Positions 27,559-38,700 of a stretch of 64,000 bases of DNA are shown here, one piece after another; within the stretch, counting starts at the first letter, position 1, and each line of letters begins with the position of its first letter. Source of the DNA: Xanthobacter sp. NM-59 (GTDB lineage: Bacteria; Pseudomonadota; Alphaproteobacteria; Rhizobiales; Xanthobacteraceae). Both the position numbers and the translations under genes were made by a program. The stretch covers positions 1 to 64,000 of the forward strand of contig NZ_JACBFQ010000007.1 of NCBI RefSeq assembly GCF_021401125.1, in the 5' to 3' direction. The notes beneath the pieces were generated by a model. That model did no database searches, was not told where the DNA came from, and saw nothing but the letters and a program-made list of their open reading frames with translations.

Positions 27559-29391
27559 TCACAGCCGGGCGGGCGCCTCCGCCGGTCCGGCCAGGGCGGC
27601 GCGATCCGCCTCGGTGAGCGCAGCCGCGCCGGCCGGTCGCAGGAGCAGCAGGGCTTCCCCCTCCACCTCCCGCATCGGCCGGTGATGGGCCCAGCCGAAC
27701 ACGTCCACGACGAGGTCGGGGGCCTGCTCGCCAAACCAAGCCAGCGCCTCCGCCGGGCCGATCTGCTGAATGATGCGCGGGCTGGGAGCCCGCTGGCCCA
27801 GCAGCAGCAACCGCGCCCCGCGACGCGCCCGCGCCGCGAGCGCGGCCAGGGCCGCGGCCGGGTCATGCACCGCCTGAAGGTCAATCGGCTCGAAAGTCAC
27901 CCGTGTGCCCAGACGCCGGGAGAATCCGTGCGCCGCCAGCATCCTCCGCGCGATGCCAGCAAGCCCCAGCACCGGCGCCCCCCGGCAGTGACGGCGCAAG
28001 GCGCGCGCGCCGAAGCGCTGTTCCAGAACCTGATGGTCGGCGCTTGAAAGCGCCCGCAGCGCTGCCGCCATGCCGCCATTGCGCGCGAGTTCCACTTCCA
28101 GCGCGGCCCCCGCCTTCGCCAGCCGGCGGATGGGCGCCCCATACCAGGGCAGGCGCGGCGCGGGGGGCTGGGCGGAGGCCTCCTCCACCCGCCGGCACAG
28201 GCTCTCCCCATCATCCTGGCGCACCAGCCCCTGCTCGAGAACGTGGCCCACCAGGGCGGCGACCCGGCCCGACTCAGGCGCCGCCGGCGGCCCCGCACCA
28301 AGGACCGCCCCGAGGTCCGCGCCGTCCTCGATGTCAATGGTGAGGCCCTTGCGCCCGTAATAGGGCTCTCCCCAGGCGATGACGGGACGCCCCGCCATCA
28401 GCGCCTCCATGCCCACATTGGAAGAGTGCAGCCCCACGACATCGCAGAGCGCAAACAGATCGTGGATGGAGACATTGCGCACCAGGCGCACATGCTCCGG
28501 CAACCCTTCCGCCCGGCTGGGATCGGGCCCGCGGGGATGCGCCTTGAAGATGACGCGCCACCCCTCGGGCAGGCTGCGGAAGACCGCCCGGTAGATACTC
28601 GCCAGGTCCGGGTAGTTCCGCAGGCTCACGGTGATGCTGGCATCGAACGCCACCTGGCCCGGCACGAACAGAACCGGCCCCGGCCGCTGTGCCAGCCACG
28701 CCTTCAGCCCTTCGAGCTCGCCGCTGTCGGTGGACTGCTGATATTTGGAGCCGCGCTCGGCACGGATGCGGGCAATGAAGCCCACCGCGCGCACCGCCGC
28801 CCCCCCCTCATCGAGGCCCTCGCCCCTCTGCCAGGTGCGGTCGATGCGATGGGCGCCGCGAAAAAAGTGCGGCGCATAGGGATCCACGAAGTGGTAGCCG
28901 GGAAAAAAGGGGCTTTCCCAATACAGATAGCGGATGCCGAGATGGCTGCTCGCGGCCGCCAGAAGGCGTGAGAGGACCTCGGCCCCATGGGGCACGAACA
29001 CCACCTCCGGCGCCAGCTTTTCCATCACCGCGAGCGCTTCGCCCGTCACCCCGCGCAATTGCTGGCTCCAGACCGATTCGGTCAGCAGGCTGTCGATGCG
29101 CGCGTCGTCGATGGTGAGGCTGTGGGCCGACAGGTCGATGAGATCCGGACGGAAGCCATGACGGGCCTGGAAGGCGAAGGCGGACAGACGCGGCGCGGCA
29201 TCGAAGCCGCCCTGCAGCAGCACCGGCCCCTCGGGATCGCAGGCCGCATGCGCCTCGTCAGACCAGAAGGGGACGATCTGCGGCTCGAAGCCGCCGGCGC
29301 GCGCGGTCCGCGCCAGCAAGGCGGCATTGGTGGCCGATTCCTCCCCCACCATGCGGAAGATCACCGCCCGTCGCGCCCGACCACCCACCAT
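27559..29391 (-). CDS. Capsule polysaccharide biosynthesis protein (KpsC/PF05159-like) with extra C-terminal domain
   Basis: About 610 residues from ATG 29391. The central part (about 90-390) matches the KpsC/KpsS-type capsule family: YLYWESPFFPGYHFVDPYAP, VLFVPGQVAFDASI, WRVIFKAHPRGPDPS, DVVGLHSSNVGMEALMAGRP and WGEPYYGRKGLTIDIED. In E. coli such proteins are beta-Kdo transferases building the lipid linker of group 2 capsules; RkpJ of Sinorhizobium is a relative by memory. The C-terminal ~180 residues contain GAPVLGLAGIARRMLAAHGF and a hydrophobic strand pattern I cannot assign. The gene is divergent from the pyruvyl transferase and borders the polysaccharide/lipid locus. Enzymatic role is inferred. 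Confidence 0.82.
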   Translation of the reverse strand: MVGGRARRAVIFRMVGEESATNAALLARTARAGGFEPQIVPFWSDEAHAACDPEGPVLLQGGFDAAPRLSAFAFQARHGFRPDLIDLSAHSLTIDDARIDSLLTESVWSQQLRGVTGEALAVMEKLAPEVVFVPHGAEVLSRLLAAASSHLGIRYLYWESPFFPGYHFVDPYAPHFFRGAHRIDRTWQRGEGLDEGGAAVRAVGFIARIRAERGSKYQQSTDSGELEGLKAWLAQRPGPVLFVPGQVAFDASITVSLRNYPDLASIYRAVFRSLPEGWRVIFKAHPRGPDPSRAEGLPEHVRLVRNVSIHDLFALCDVVGLHSSNVGMEALMAGRPVIAWGEPYYGRKGLTIDIEDGADLGAVLGAGPPAAPESGRVAALVGHVLEQGLVRQDDGESLCRRVEEASAQPPAPRLPWYGAPIRRLAKAGAALEVELARNGGMAAALRALSSADHQVLEQRFGARALRRHCRGAPVLGLAGIARRMLAAHGFSRRLGTRVTFEPIDLQAVHDPAAALAALAARARRGARLLLLGQRAPSPRIIQQIGPAEALAWFGEQAPDLVVDVFGWAHHRPMREVEGEALLLLRPAGAAALTEADRAALAGPAEAPARL

Positions 29392-29650
29392 CACCCATCC
29401 ACCTGCCTCTGCTGCGAAAGGGTATAGACCGCTTTCGCCCGCTCCACACCCGCCCGAGAAAGGAACCCATCCGCCTTGGCAGGGCTTCGTGAGATGCCAC
29501 AGCCGCACGCCCTACGTGAATCAGCGGTATAACTCGCGCGTTTCGAGGGTGCCGAGGCGATCAAATCCGGGTATCAACCGCTCGGGAAACCGAAACCAAA
29601 CCCGCCCGCCGGATCCGGCACGCCACAAACGGAACCGAATTGGGATGCAC

Positions 29651-29674
29651 CAGGGAGGAATGCAGGGAGGAATG
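29651..29674 (+). repeat. Tandem duplication of a Shine-Dalgarno/start cassette
   Basis: CAGGGAGGAATG occurs twice in a row at 29651-29662 and 29663-29674, followed by ATGG. Each copy has a perfect GGGAGG and an in-frame ATG. It gives at least three in-frame start codons for the pyruvyl transferase (29660, 29672, 29675). Confidence 0.7.
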
Positions 29675-30826
29675 ATGGAGACATCCCCCATTCAAGAGGA
29701 AGCTGCAGCATTGGGTGCGGTGCCCCTGGTCTGGGCCGCGGCGACGGCGGACCAATCTCACCTCAATCTCGGCGACGCACTGAGCCCGGTCATGGTGGCC
29801 CTGCTCTCCGGTCTTCCTGTCGTCCATGCCGGCCACAATGCGAAGCGAACCCGCATGGCCGCGGTCGGCACCATTGGCCAGATGCTGCAGAACGGGGATG
29901 TGACCGTATGGGGAACAGGCGCGTCGCGCTACAGCAATCCCCATGTGGTGCCGCGTTCCGATCGCATGCCCTTCACGCCCTACCCCGGCACCCGCTACCG
30001 CATCGCCGCCACGCGCGGCCCGGTGTCCCGCGCGCTGTTCGCCCAGGAAGAAACCGGTGCCCCGGCAGCCTACGGCGATCCGGTGTGGCTGCTCCCGCAA
30101 TTCTACCGTCCGCAGATCGAGAAGAAGTGGGAACTCGGGGTCATCGCCCACCTTTCCGACCTCAGCGGATCGGACCTGGACGCTCCCGTGCGCCCCGAGC
30201 TGCTGCGCTATCAGCTGCCGGAGGAGTTCCGCGACAGCGTCCGCATCATCCGCACACGCACCGCCATTTCCGCGGCCGCCCTGCGTGAGCGGCTCGACGA
30301 GATTCTCGCCTGCCGGCGCATCGTCTCCGCCAGCCTGCACGGCATGGTTTTTGCGGAAAGCTACGGCATTCCGTGCCTCTATTTCTCCCCGCGCGGGACC
30401 CAGCGCGGCTTGGTACGCCAGCACCTTTCCCCGGACAACGGCCAGGATTTGCGCATCACGGACCTCTACCAGGGCCTGGGCCTGAAAGAACTGCCCGTTT
30501 ATGTTCAGTCGCGGCGCGCCCGCACCAACTGGGCCCACCTGATGAAGAGCATCGACCGCTTCTGGGAGCCAAAGGCGTTCGACTACGAACCCCTGCTGTC
30601 GGCGTTCCCACTGGAGATGGCCCCGCTCCATCCGCTGCCGGGTCAAAGCGTGTTCGAGCATCCCCTGATTCGCGACCTTCCCTTCCAACACACCAGTTAC
30701 ACGCGGGCCAACATGGTGGCGAAGACCGCCCCGCAAGGCCTCAAGCGGCTGGTCCGCCGGCTCATGAAGCGCGATGCGGACGAGGCCGCCGCCGACACCT
30801 CATCCGAGACTTCGGGCCTCCATTGA
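29675..30826 (+). CDS. Polysaccharide pyruvyl transferase family protein
   Basis: About 383 residues, starting at ATG 29675 (METSPIQEEAAALGAVPLVW); ATG 29672, 29660 and 29645 are in frame and possible. Landmarks are HLNLGDALSPVMVALLSGLP near the start, GTIGQMLQNGDVTVWGTGAS, AYGDPVWLLPQFY, ELGVIAHLSD, and near residue 210 ACRRIVSASLHGMVFAESYG, the usual C-terminal motif of CsaB/ExoV-type pyruvyl transferases. The enzyme transfers pyruvate ketals from PEP to sugars of surface polysaccharide. It overlaps no neighbour and is 11 bases before a GT4 gene, so both are likely co-transcribed. Confidence 0.85.
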   Translation: METSPIQEEAAALGAVPLVWAAATADQSHLNLGDALSPVMVALLSGLPVVHAGHNAKRTRMAAVGTIGQMLQNGDVTVWGTGASRYSNPHVVPRSDRMPFTPYPGTRYRIAATRGPVSRALFAQEETGAPAAYGDPVWLLPQFYRPQIEKKWELGVIAHLSDLSGSDLDAPVRPELLRYQLPEEFRDSVRIIRTRTAISAAALRERLDEILACRRIVSASLHGMVFAESYGIPCLYFSPRGTQRGLVRQHLSPDNGQDLRITDLYQGLGLKELPVYVQSRRARTNWAHLMKSIDRFWEPKAFDYEPLLSAFPLEMAPLHPLPGQSVFEHPLIRDLPFQHTSYTRANMVAKTAPQGLKRLVRRLMKRDADEAAADTSSETSGLH

Positions 30827-30837
30827 CAGGACACCCC

Positions 30838-32148
30838 ATGGCCGCCGACAGCCGCTCCCGCCGCTTCATCATGATCGACGGCTACAACCTCGCTTTGGAA
30901 CGGGGGACAGGCGTTGCGACCTATGCGCGCAATCTGAGCTTTGCCTGCGGAGCACTCGGATACCGTACGGACATCCTCTACGGCATTCCCTCCGCCACCA
31001 CGAAGGACCCCTTCTTCCGCGAAGTGTCGTTCTTCGCGACCCAGCCCGAGCGGACGAAATGGACCACGCGCCTCGCCCGTGACATTCACAGCCTGACCAC
31101 GCCGCACGTGAATCCACGGGCGCTTTCCATTCCCGTCAGCGGGCGGGTCATCATCGACCAGTTCGCGAGCCAGCTCCCGCACTTCGACCACATCTGGAAT
31201 GCGGCGAACCTGTTCGATCGGGCCTTCACCCTTTACTATGCGTACCGCCGCTTCAGCACGGTTGTCGGCACCGATACGCCGGACATCATGCATTGGACCT
31301 ATCCGCTGCCCATCCGGCTGAAGAATACCAAGAACATTTATACCATCCACGACTTGGTGCCGCTGCGCCTGCCCTACACGACGCTGGATAATCGAAAATA
31401 TTATTTCAGCCTCATCAAGGCCCTGCTGCAGCGGGCGGACCATATCGTTACCGTCTCCGAGTCGTCGAAGAAGGACATCGTCGAGATCTTCGGCTACCCA
31501 GAGGAAAAGATTACCAACACCTATCAGGCCGTCTCCATTCCGCAGCCCCTGCGCGAGAAAAGCGACGATGTGGTGCGCCAGGAGGTCGAAGGCGTCTTCA
31601 ATCTGCCCTACAAGTCCTATTTCCTGTTCTTCGGCGCTATCGAACCGAAGAAGAATGTCGGCCGCATGATCGAGGGCTATCTGTCGAGCCAGGTGAAGGA
31701 GCCGCTGGTGCTCGTGGGCAAGCCCGCCTGGAAGGCGGACCGCGAGTTGCGCGTGCTGGCTGAAACCTCCCACGGGGAGCGCGTGCGCAGGTTCGAATAT
31801 GTCTCCTTCCCGTTCCTCGTCAGCCTCATCCGCGGCGCGAAGGCGGTGCTGTTCCCCTCTCTTTATGAAGGTTTTGGCCTGCCCATCCTGGAAGCCATGC
31901 TGCTCGGAACGCCGGTACTCACCTCGAATCGCAGCTCCATTCCCGAGATCACCGGCGACGCCGCGCTGCGGATCGACCCCTACGACACGCGCGCCATCGC
32001 CGAGGGAATCCAGACCCTTTCCGCCGACGCAGCCCTGTGTGAGACGCTCAGCGCCAAGGGGAAAATTCAGGCAGATCTGTTCTCGCCCGAGCGCTATCAG
32101 GCCCGTGTCCGCGCCCTCTACGATCAGCTGCTCTGGCCGAACGGATGA
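30838..32148 (+). CDS. Glycosyltransferase family 4 protein
   Basis: 436 residues from ATG 30838. The N-terminal half has the GT-B donor-independent fold features (GYNLALERGTGVATYARNL, MHWTYPLPIRLKNTKNIYTI HDLVPLRLP, split for quoting). The C-terminal half has FLFFGAIEPKKNVGRMIEGY and the GT4 EX7E motif in LFPSLYEGFGLPILEAMLLG. It should transfer a sugar from a nucleotide donor during surface polysaccharide synthesis; donor and acceptor are unknown. It is placed directly after the pyruvyl transferase. A long gap follows before the polyketide synthase. Confidence 0.9.
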   Translation: MAADSRSRRFIMIDGYNLALERGTGVATYARNLSFACGALGYRTDILYGIPSATTKDPFFREVSFFATQPERTKWTTRLARDIHSLTTPHVNPRALSIPVSGRVIIDQFASQLPHFDHIWNAANLFDRAFTLYYAYRRFSTVVGTDTPDIMHWTYPLPIRLKNTKNIYTIHDLVPLRLPYTTLDNRKYYFSLIKALLQRADHIVTVSESSKKDIVEIFGYPEEKITNTYQAVSIPQPLREKSDDVVRQEVEGVFNLPYKSYFLFFGAIEPKKNVGRMIEGYLSSQVKEPLVLVGKPAWKADRELRVLAETSHGERVRRFEYVSFPFLVSLIRGAKAVLFPSLYEGFGLPILEAMLLGTPVLTSNRSSIPEITGDAALRIDPYDTRAIAEGIQTLSADAALCETLSAKGKIQADLFSPERYQARVRALYDQLLWPNG

Positions 32149-32766
32149 AGGAATACCCCCAGAACACCATAAGGCCGGCAATGCGAACCAGGGCCATTCG
32201 TGCTAGGCACTTGGTCAACACTGTCGCAAGCCGTCAACAGACTGTCGAGATGGTACTATCGTCTTACGCGACCGGATCCGCCAAGCTCGCTTTCCAACGC
32301 AATTGCGCGCCGTTTCGTCATCAATATTGAATGGAGGTATTATAAGACCACGGAAATTAGGAAGTCTGGGCCTCTGCGCCATACCTGCTGTGTTTCATTT
32401 CCGCTGTTCGTGTCCATTTGTCGTCGCAATCAGGCGCTGCTCTTGGGCTTCCCCTTGAAGGGGCGGACCAACGAAACGCTTCGACTTGATTGACGCAGTG
32501 CCCACGAAGATCGTAACGGGACAGTCTTGAATCACGCTACACCGCCGAGAGTGGCGCTCTCGCACCACAAAAGGTGGCTGAAGCCGTGATGCGGTAAGGA
32601 ATGAGGGGCGCTCCTGCGGCGTGCCACGGGACGGGATGGACGGCGAGCCGCGCTGTCACCTGCCGCCGGATCGGCGCGAGCAAGGAGCATCCGGCCTCCA
32701 TTTCGGCGGGCGATGCCGGAATGGAGGATGTTGGGCGGCGGCGGAGCCACGCCAAAGAGGGGATGA
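32149..32766. other. Gap with lower GC content before the polyketide synthase gene
   Basis: About 620 bases. The first 350 (32149-32500) are visibly less GC-rich than the surrounding genes. No reading frame here has a good start, ribosome site or family resemblance; a 97-residue frame from GTG 32200 looks like chance. No JUMPstart/ops element or terminator was found. It probably carries the promoter and leader of the rkpA operon, and may contain a remnant of transferred DNA. Confidence 0.45.
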
Positions 32767-35700
32767 ATGACGAACCGCATCAGCCGTGCCCAGACGCCGA
32801 TGCCCGAGATTGGACAGAACCACGCCGCCGCAATTCTGGGCTATGCCTGCCGGTTGCCGGGGGCTGCTAACGTGGACGCTTTCTGGTCCGTGCTGTCGCA
32901 GGGGCGTTGCGCCATCACCGAGATCAGCTCCGAGCGGTGGGCCAAGGAGCGCTTCCTGCATCCGCGCTCCGGAGAGCCGGGCCGCACCTATACCTTCGCC
33001 GCCGGCGTGCTCGACGACATCTACGATTTCGACCCCGGCGCCTTCGGCCTCTCCCCGCGTGAGGTGGAGCAGGTCGACCCCCAGCAGCGCATCCTGCTCG
33101 AGCTCACCCGCGAGGCGTTCGAGAACGCGAACCTTCCCCTGTCCGAGCTGGAAGGCAGCTCGGTGGGCGTGTTCGTGGGCGCCTCGTCCCTCGATTATTC
33201 GGTACGGTTCGCGGCGGACGTGTGCTCCATTGATCCGCATTTCGTCACCGGCAACGCGCTTTCCATCATTTCGAACCGCATTTCGTTCGCGTTTGGCTTC
33301 ACCGGCCCCAGCCTGACCATCGACACCGCCTGCTCATCTTCCCTGGTGGCGTTCGACCGTGCGGTGCGCGCCATTGAAAGCGGCGAAGTCGAAGTGGCGG
33401 TGGTGGCGGGCGTGAACATTCTCGCTGCGCCGTATAACTTCGTCGGCTTCGCGCGCGCGGGCATGCTCTCGCCCACCGGCCGCTGCCGCCCCTTCTCCGC
33501 CCAGGCCGATGGCTATGTGCGCTCCGAGGGCGCCGTGGTGATGGTGCTGCGCCGCCTGGATGCGACGCGCGGCACGCTTCAGCCGCCGCGCGCGGTGGTG
33601 CTCGGCACCGGCACCAATTCCGATGGCCGCACGGTCGGCATCGCGCTGCCCAACACCAGCGCCCAGCAAGCCCTCATCGAGAATGTCTACGCCGCGCGGG
33701 GCATCGATCCGGAGGCCCTGGCCTTCATCGAGGCCCACGGCACCGGCACGCGGGTGGGTGATCCGGCAGAGGCGAACGCCATCGGCAATGCCATCGGTCG
33801 CCGGCGCTCGGCGCCGCTGCCCATCGGCTCGGTCAAGTCCAACCTCGGCCATCTGGAGCCCGCGTCCGGGCTCGCTGGCCTTTTGAAATCGCTGCTGGCG
33901 CTGCAACACAAGCTGCTGCCGGCGTCGCTGCATCTCGATGAGCTCAATGAGAGCATCCCGTTCGACGAACTGAACCTCGCGCCCGCGCGCACCCCCGTGG
34001 CCCTTGAAGAGGGACGCGAGGCGGCGGCGGTGTCTTCGTTCGGCTTCGGTGGAACCAACGCCCATGCGGTCGTGCGCCTGCCGCACTCGGACGAATGGGA
34101 AGCCCCCGCCAGCCCGGCCGAGAGCGCGCGACCTGCTGCCCTCGCCATCTCGGCTTCCAGCCGCAAGGCCCTGGCCGATCTCGCCGCCGACTACGCCGCC
34201 GCCATCGAGGCCGGCGCGGATCCGGCGATGCTGGCCAATGGGGCGGCCCATGGCCGTTCGCAGCTCGCTCATCGCCTGGCGCTGCCGCTCGACGGCATTC
34301 TCAAGCCGGCGGACGCCCTGCGCCGCTTCGCCGCCGATCAGCCGGAGCCCGGCCTCGTCTCCGGCGTCTCGGACCGGCCCCAGCGCATTGCCTTCGTGTT
34401 CGCGGGCAATGGCGGGCAATATGTGGGCATGGGGCGCACCGCCCAGCTGGCGAGCCCGGCCTTCCGCGACTCTATCGCGCGTATCGACGCCTTTTTCGTG
34501 CCCCACGCCGGCTGGTCCATCGCCGAGGCGCTCGAGGCCCCGGCTGACCTGGAGCGGATCGCGGCAACCGAGATCGCCCAGCCCATGCTGTTCGCCATCG
34601 GCGTCGGTCTTGCCGAGAGCCTGATGGCCGCAGGGTGCCAGCCCTCCGCCGTGCTCGGCCACAGCGTGGGCGAAATCCCGGCCGCCTATATCAGCGGCGC
34701 GCTCGACCTGAAGGAAGCGGTGGAGGTCATCTACTGGCGTTCCAAGCTGCAGGAGCCCGCCCGCGGCACCGGCGGCATGGCCGTGCTCATGGCTTCCAAG
34801 GACGACGCAGCCGCCCTCATCGGCCCGCCGGAAGCGTCCGGCGTGGTCATCGCCGCCGTCAACAGCCCGAGCGTGGCCACCATCGCCGGCCCCCATGCCG
34901 AGCTTGATGCCCTGCTGAAGCGCGCCCGCAAGAGCGGCGTCGCCGGCAAGCGCATGGACCTGGACTATCCCTTCCATTCGCCGCTGATGGCGCCGGTGGA
35001 AGGCCCCCTGCGCGAGGCCCTTGGTGGGCTGCACCCGCGCGCAAGCCACATTCCCTTCTTCTCCACCGTCACCGGCCGCCTGTTCGACACCACCCGCCTC
35101 GACGGCGAATACTGGTGGCACAATGTGCGTGAACCGGTGCTGTTCGCCGATGCGGTGCTCGGCGCCGCCGAGGTCGAGAAGATCGACATTTTCCTGGAAA
35201 TGGGCCCGCGGCCGGTGCTCACCGGCCACATGCGCGAGACGCTGGAACCGCTGCCGGGAAGCCATGTGGTGCTTGGTTCCCTGCAGGAAAAGGCGCCGGC
35301 CCATCGCGACCCGGTGTTGCAGACCCTGCTGTCGTGCTTCGTCGAGGGCGCGCCGGTGGCGCGCGAGCGCCTGTTCGGTGCGCGGCGCCCGCTGGGCGAG
35401 GTCAAGCTGCCGCTGACGCCGTGGCAGCGCCAGACCATTGTGGTGCCCGAGAGCGTGGAAGCGGCGGACGTGGGCGGCACCCATCGCCTGCATCCCCTGC
35501 TCGGCGCCCGCCTGCGCCAGGATTCCCAGGAATGGCATGGCCTCCTGGATCCCCAGCTGGTGCCGTATCTCGCCGACCACAAGGTGAACGACACGGTGGT
35601 GGTGCCCGGCACCGCCTTGGCCGAGATGGCGCTGGCCGCCGGCCGCGAGATCCATGGCGATGTGCCGCTGGCCCTGGAGGAATTCGACATCCTCCACGCC

Positions 35701-38700
35701 CTCACCCTGGGCGAGGAAGGCGGGCGCGAGAGCCTGGTGCGCGTCGCCCCCACCGGCCTTGTGGAAATCCTGAGCCGGCCGCGCCTTACCACGGACTGGA
35801 CCCTTCACGCCCGCGGCCACCTGGCGCCGTCGTCCTCCACGCCGGCCGACCGCGCGCCGGTGGACCAGGATGCGAGCGCCCCGGCCCTGCCCGTCACCGC
35901 CAGCGATCTCTACGCGGCCGCGGAGCGCATGGGCCTGCAATATGGCCCGCAGTTCCGGCTCGTGACGGAAGCGGTTCGCCGTGGCCGCCGCATCGACCTG
36001 GAACTGAAGCCCGAAAACGCCGACCAGGGCGCGTTTGGCCTTTCCCACGTGCTGCACCCCACCGTTCTGGATGCGTGCCTGCACGGCCTGCTGCTGGCGG
36101 TTGACCCGGCGGCGCTGGAGGATGGGCGCGTCTATCTGCCGGCCCGCTTCGGTGCGCTACATGTTTTCGCCGCCTCTTCGGTGGCGCGGGCCGAGCTGGC
36201 GGTGGTGCGCGCCAGCGCCCGCTCGCTGCTGCTCGACATCCGCCTCCTGGATGCCGAAGGCCATGTTGTGGCGCGGCTCGACGGTGCGCGCCTGCGGGCG
36301 GCGACCCTCTCCAACACCGCGGCGACCGAGACCGACTATCGCCAGCATCTGGAAGCCCTGCCTGCCTCCGTGGCGGATATTTCTGTCGTGGAGCAGGTGG
36401 AAGCCGCCTTCAGCGGTCTCGACGACAGCGTGGATGCCGGCGACGCCCATGTGCTGCTGAACGCGTTCGCCACCGCTTTGGCCCATGAGGCGGTTTCCGG
36501 CCTGCTGAAGGGCGATGTCGCCGCCCTCAGCTCCGTGAATCCGGACGATCTGGTGGAGCGGGGCATTCTCGCCGATGCGGCGCGCCCGACCCTGCTCGCG
36601 CTGCTGTCCATCCTCGCCGCCGGTGCCCTCGCCGCCCGCGAGGGGCAGGTGTGGACGGTGATCGCCGACAGCGGCCTTCCGGACAGCGCCAGCATCCTGG
36701 CCGAGGTGTTGCGGGATGCGCCCGAGCGCGCTGCGGAAGTCACCATCGGTTCCTATCTGGCCGCGGCGCTGCCGGCCCATCTGGCGACCGGCGAGCTCCT
36801 GCGCATCACCGGCGCGCTGCTGGACCACTGGGAGGCTTCCGCGCCGCCCGCGCGGGCCCTGCAGGAGGTCGCCCGCGCCCTGGTGGAAGGCGGGCGCAAG
36901 TCCGCTCCGGCCCGTGTCCTGGTGGTGGAGCGCCACGGCGCCGTGGCCCTGGCGCTGCTGCCGCTCGCACAGGCGGGCCACATCCGCCTCGCGGTGGATG
37001 GCAGCGAGCCCTCCGTGCGCGAGACCCTCGCCGCGCGCCATCCGGCCCTTGCCCCCCTGCTCGCCCCGGCCGCCGATGGCGAGGTCAGCACCTATGACGT
37101 GGTGCTGGCCGCCGACCCCCACCCGCTGGTGCTGGAAACCGAGCCCCTGGCCGCGCGCCTTGCCAAGCGGGTCAGCGGCGGCGGCGTGCTGGCCGTGCTG
37201 CAGCTTGAAAGCCATCCCTTCGCCGCGCTGATCGACGCGGTTGGAGCGGAAGAGGACAGCCCCGCCCGCCACCGTCCCATGGCGGAAACGGCCCAGCGCC
37301 TGGCCACGGCCGGCTTCCTGGGCGTGAAGACCCGCCGGGCCGTTCTCGCCGACGCCGTGGTGGACGTGCTTGTGGCCCGCGCCCCCCTGCCCGAGGCGGA
37401 CGGCGCCCCGCAGGCCGAAGCTGCACTGGCCGAGGCCATCAGCCTGGAATTTGCCCACAGCACCGCGCCCGCCAGCCTGGTTGCGGCAATCGATGCGGCG
37501 GGTCACCTGAGTGCCCTGCGCCGGCTGGAAAGCGGCACCGCGCCCGGAGCCGACCTGCCATTGGCCGACGGCGAGGGGCGCAGCCTCGTCCTGCATCCGC
37601 TCATGCCGACCACGGCCGAGCCGGCCGCACTCGCCGGCCTGTTCACCCATGCCACCGCCCTTCTGGAGGCGGTGCGCGCCCATCCGGGCAAGGCCGAAGT
37701 GTGGTTCCTCACCCGCGGCAATGCGCCGGTGAATGGCAGCCCACTGGCCAGCGCCTGCTGGGGCTACGGCCGCGTTGCGGTCAACGAGTTCGCGGATATC
37801 GACCTGCGTCTCGTGGATGTGGCGCCGAGCCTCGACGCCGACACCGCCGCCGGGCGCCTCGCCGCGCTGCTGCTGGCTGCGCCGGAAGAGCGGGAACTGG
37901 TGATCGGCGATGGCCCGGTTTCGGCCGTGCGCACCACCACCGGCGCCGCGGCGCGCGAGCAGGTGGCGCCCGATGGCGAGCCGACCACCACCATGGCCCG
38001 CCTGGAGGCGAAGCCCGGCTCCATGGACCGGCTGACCTGGGTGGGCGCCCCGCGCCCCGCCCTTGCCGCCGATGCCGTGGAAATCGAAGTGGCCGCGAGC
38101 GCCCTCAATTTCCGCGACGTGATGTTCGCCCAGGGCGTGATCGGCGACGAGATGCTGGAGAACGGCTTTACCGGCCCCTCCCTCGGCTTCGAATGCTCCG
38201 GCGTCGTGACCCGGATCGGTACCGCGGTCTCAAGCGTGAAGGTGGGCGACCGCGTCATGGCGTTCGCCCCCGCGGCCTTCGCCTCCCACGTGGTGGTCTC
38301 GGCCAACATGGCCATGCCGGTGCCCGACAATGTGCCTCTGAAGGCGGCCGCCACCATTCCGGTGGCCTTCCTCACCGCGTGGTACGGCCTTGTCACCCAG
38401 GCCCGGCTGAAGCGCGGTGAGTGGGTGCTGGTGCACGGCGCGGCCGGCGGCGTGGGCCTGGCGGCCCTGCAGATCGCCAAGTGGCTCGGCGCGCGCATCG
38501 TCGCCACCGCCGGCACGCCAGAGAAGCGCGCCTTGGCGGCTCTCGCGGGGGCCGACCTGGTGCTCGATTCCCGCTCCCTGGCCTTCGTGGACGACATCCG
38601 CTCCGCCATTGGCGGGGTGGACGTGGTGCTCAACTCCCTGGCGGGCGAGGCCATGGAGCGTTCCATCAAGGTGCTGAAGCCCTTCGGCCGCTTCGTGGAG

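Noticed and set aside
29392-29674. Upstream extension of the pyruvyl transferase frame to 29327
   Set aside because: The extra residues are Pro/Arg/His-rich and overlap the start of the divergent KpsC-like gene; strong ribosome sites lie next to the later ATGs.
32200-32493. A 97-residue frame in the gap before rkpA as a possible gene or transposase remnant
   Set aside because: Only a GTG start, no ribosome site, no recognisable motif, no terminal inverted repeats or target duplication nearby.
33334-36084. A 916-residue open frame on the minus strand opposite rkpA, and similar long antisense frames at 38230-40233, 36157-37683 and 39717-41795
   Set aside because: High GC content leaves long open antisense frames. 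They are His/Gly/Arg/Gln-rich, lack family motifs and lie exactly opposite clear PKS domains.
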